From the NCBI GenBank assembly GCA_947179485.1, contig OX359248.1:58476386-58540385 (forward strand): DNA of 64,000 nucleotides, given 5' to 3'. The notes under the pieces were generated by a model. The model had not been told where the DNA came from. It made no database searches and saw only the letters and a program-made list of their open reading frames with translations. This stretch comes from Allacma fusca. Taxonomy: Eukaryota > Arthropoda > Collembola > Symphypleona > Sminthuridae. Every line of letters begins with the position of its first letter. Positions within the stretch are counted from its first letter, which is position 1. A program made the translations under genes and the position numbers. Positions 63,391 through 64,000 of this stretch are shown in pieces.

Positions 63391-64000
63391 TGCATTAAGC
63401 TTGTAGTTAGGCTTGTAGTAAAGCTTGAAGTTTAGCTTGTAGTTAGCCTTAGAGTTAGGCTTCTACTTAAACTTGTAGATACGCTTGTAGTTAAGCTTTT
63501 AATTAAGCTTGTAGTTAAGCTTGTAATTAAGCTTGTAGTCAAGCTTGTAGTTAAGCTTGTAGTTAAGCCTTAGTTAGGCTTGTAGTTAAGCTTGCAGTTA
63601 AGTTTGTAGTTGAACTTGTAGTTAAGCTGGTAGTTAAGCTTGTAGTTTAGTTTGTAGTTATGCTTGTAGTTAAGCTTGTAGTTAAGCTTGTAGTTAAGCT
63701 TGTAGTTAGCTTGTAGTTAAGCTTATAGTTAAGCTTGTAGTCAAGCTTGTAGTTAAGCTTGTAGTTTAGCTTGTAGTTAAGCTTGTAGTTAAGCTTGTAG
63801 TTAAGCCTGTAATTAAGCTTGTAGTTAGGCTTGTAGTTAAGCTTGAAGTTTAGCTTGTAGTTAGCCTTAGAGTTAGGCTTCTGCTTAAACTTGTAGATAC
63901 GCTTGTTGTCAAGCTTTTAATTAACCTTGTAGTTAAGCTTGTAGTTAAGCTTGTAATTAAGCTTGTAGTCAAGCTTGTAGTTAAGCTTGTAGTTAAGCTT
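63378..64000. repeat. 12-bp minisatellite (consensus aagcttgtagtt), continues past window end
   Basis: About 50 units, most with the HindIII-type palindrome aagctt. Variants include aggctt, aacctt, gtaatt, gtagtc and occasional 11-bp units. A run of distinctive variants (aagcttgaag, tagccttagagttagg, cttct, acttgtagatacg, aagcttttaatt) starts at 63421 and recurs at 63839. This gives a higher-order period of about 418 bp. There is no ATG, so no reading frame is claimed, and it is unrelated to the 145-bp satellite. Confidence 0.93.

Noticed and set aside
63378-64000. Telomeric repeat
   Set aside because: The unit is 12 bp, aagcttgtagtt. The ttagg strings seen (gttaggctt) are sporadic variants, not TTAGG or TTAGGG tandem repeats.

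Overview
This window is almost entirely repetitive eukaryotic DNA. I see no cellular gene, rRNA or tRNA. The only convincing protein-coding gene belongs to a retroelement. The element is Penelope-like, with a GIY-YIG endonuclease and hammerhead-ribozyme-bearing terminal repeats, and its single-copy parts are AT-rich. This points to a eukaryote, most likely an invertebrate animal, but I cannot name the species.

Positions 1-59979 form one continuous head-to-tail satellite array of about 412 monomers of 143-148 bp, all in the same orientation. The monomers fall into recognisable classes. A carries 'ctttggaaaaggcgatg' and 'gacgaactcttccg'. B and D carry 'gaggtctcgttgctgtgg'. C starts 'gaaattttttgaaaaaagcg'. 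E-J are a diverged set ('gtttaggacac', 'acttgacgcccacc' and similar). They combine into higher-order units: A-B or A-D dimers (291 bp), A-C-D trimers (434 bp), A-C-B-D tetramers (580 bp), and pentamers, hexamers, 8-mers and 9-mers (725, 871, 1162, 1303 bp). Larger segmental copies are stacked on top, with spacings of 1591, 2613, 3049, 4203 and 9291 bp. By position: 1-17.7 kb is dimer-rich and holds nearly two copies of a 9291-bp unit. 17.7-29.5 kb is a patchwork with diverged E-G blocks. 29.5-36 kb is 9-mers and trimers. 36-56.3 kb is tetramers, pentamers and hexamers, ending in a 4203-bp tandem duplication. 56.3-59.98 kb is enriched in diverged monomers, as is common at satellite edges.

Positions 59980-63363 hold a structurally complete Penelope-like element on the minus strand. 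It has two direct terminal repeats (pLTRs) of 279 bp that read as identical, a single intact 907-residue reverse transcriptase/GIY-YIG endonuclease ORF, and a hammerhead ribozyme motif in the sense orientation in each pLTR. The element sits exactly between the satellite, whose last monomer is cut mid-unit at 59979, and a different tandem repeat.

Positions 63378-64000 (window end) are a 12-bp minisatellite (consensus aagcttgtagtt) with its own higher-order period of about 418 bp.

The many repeated 61-114 codon ORFs in the array are by-products of the satellite period and are not annotated as genes. Block boundaries in the satellite were read by eye from shared variants and are good to a few tens of bases.
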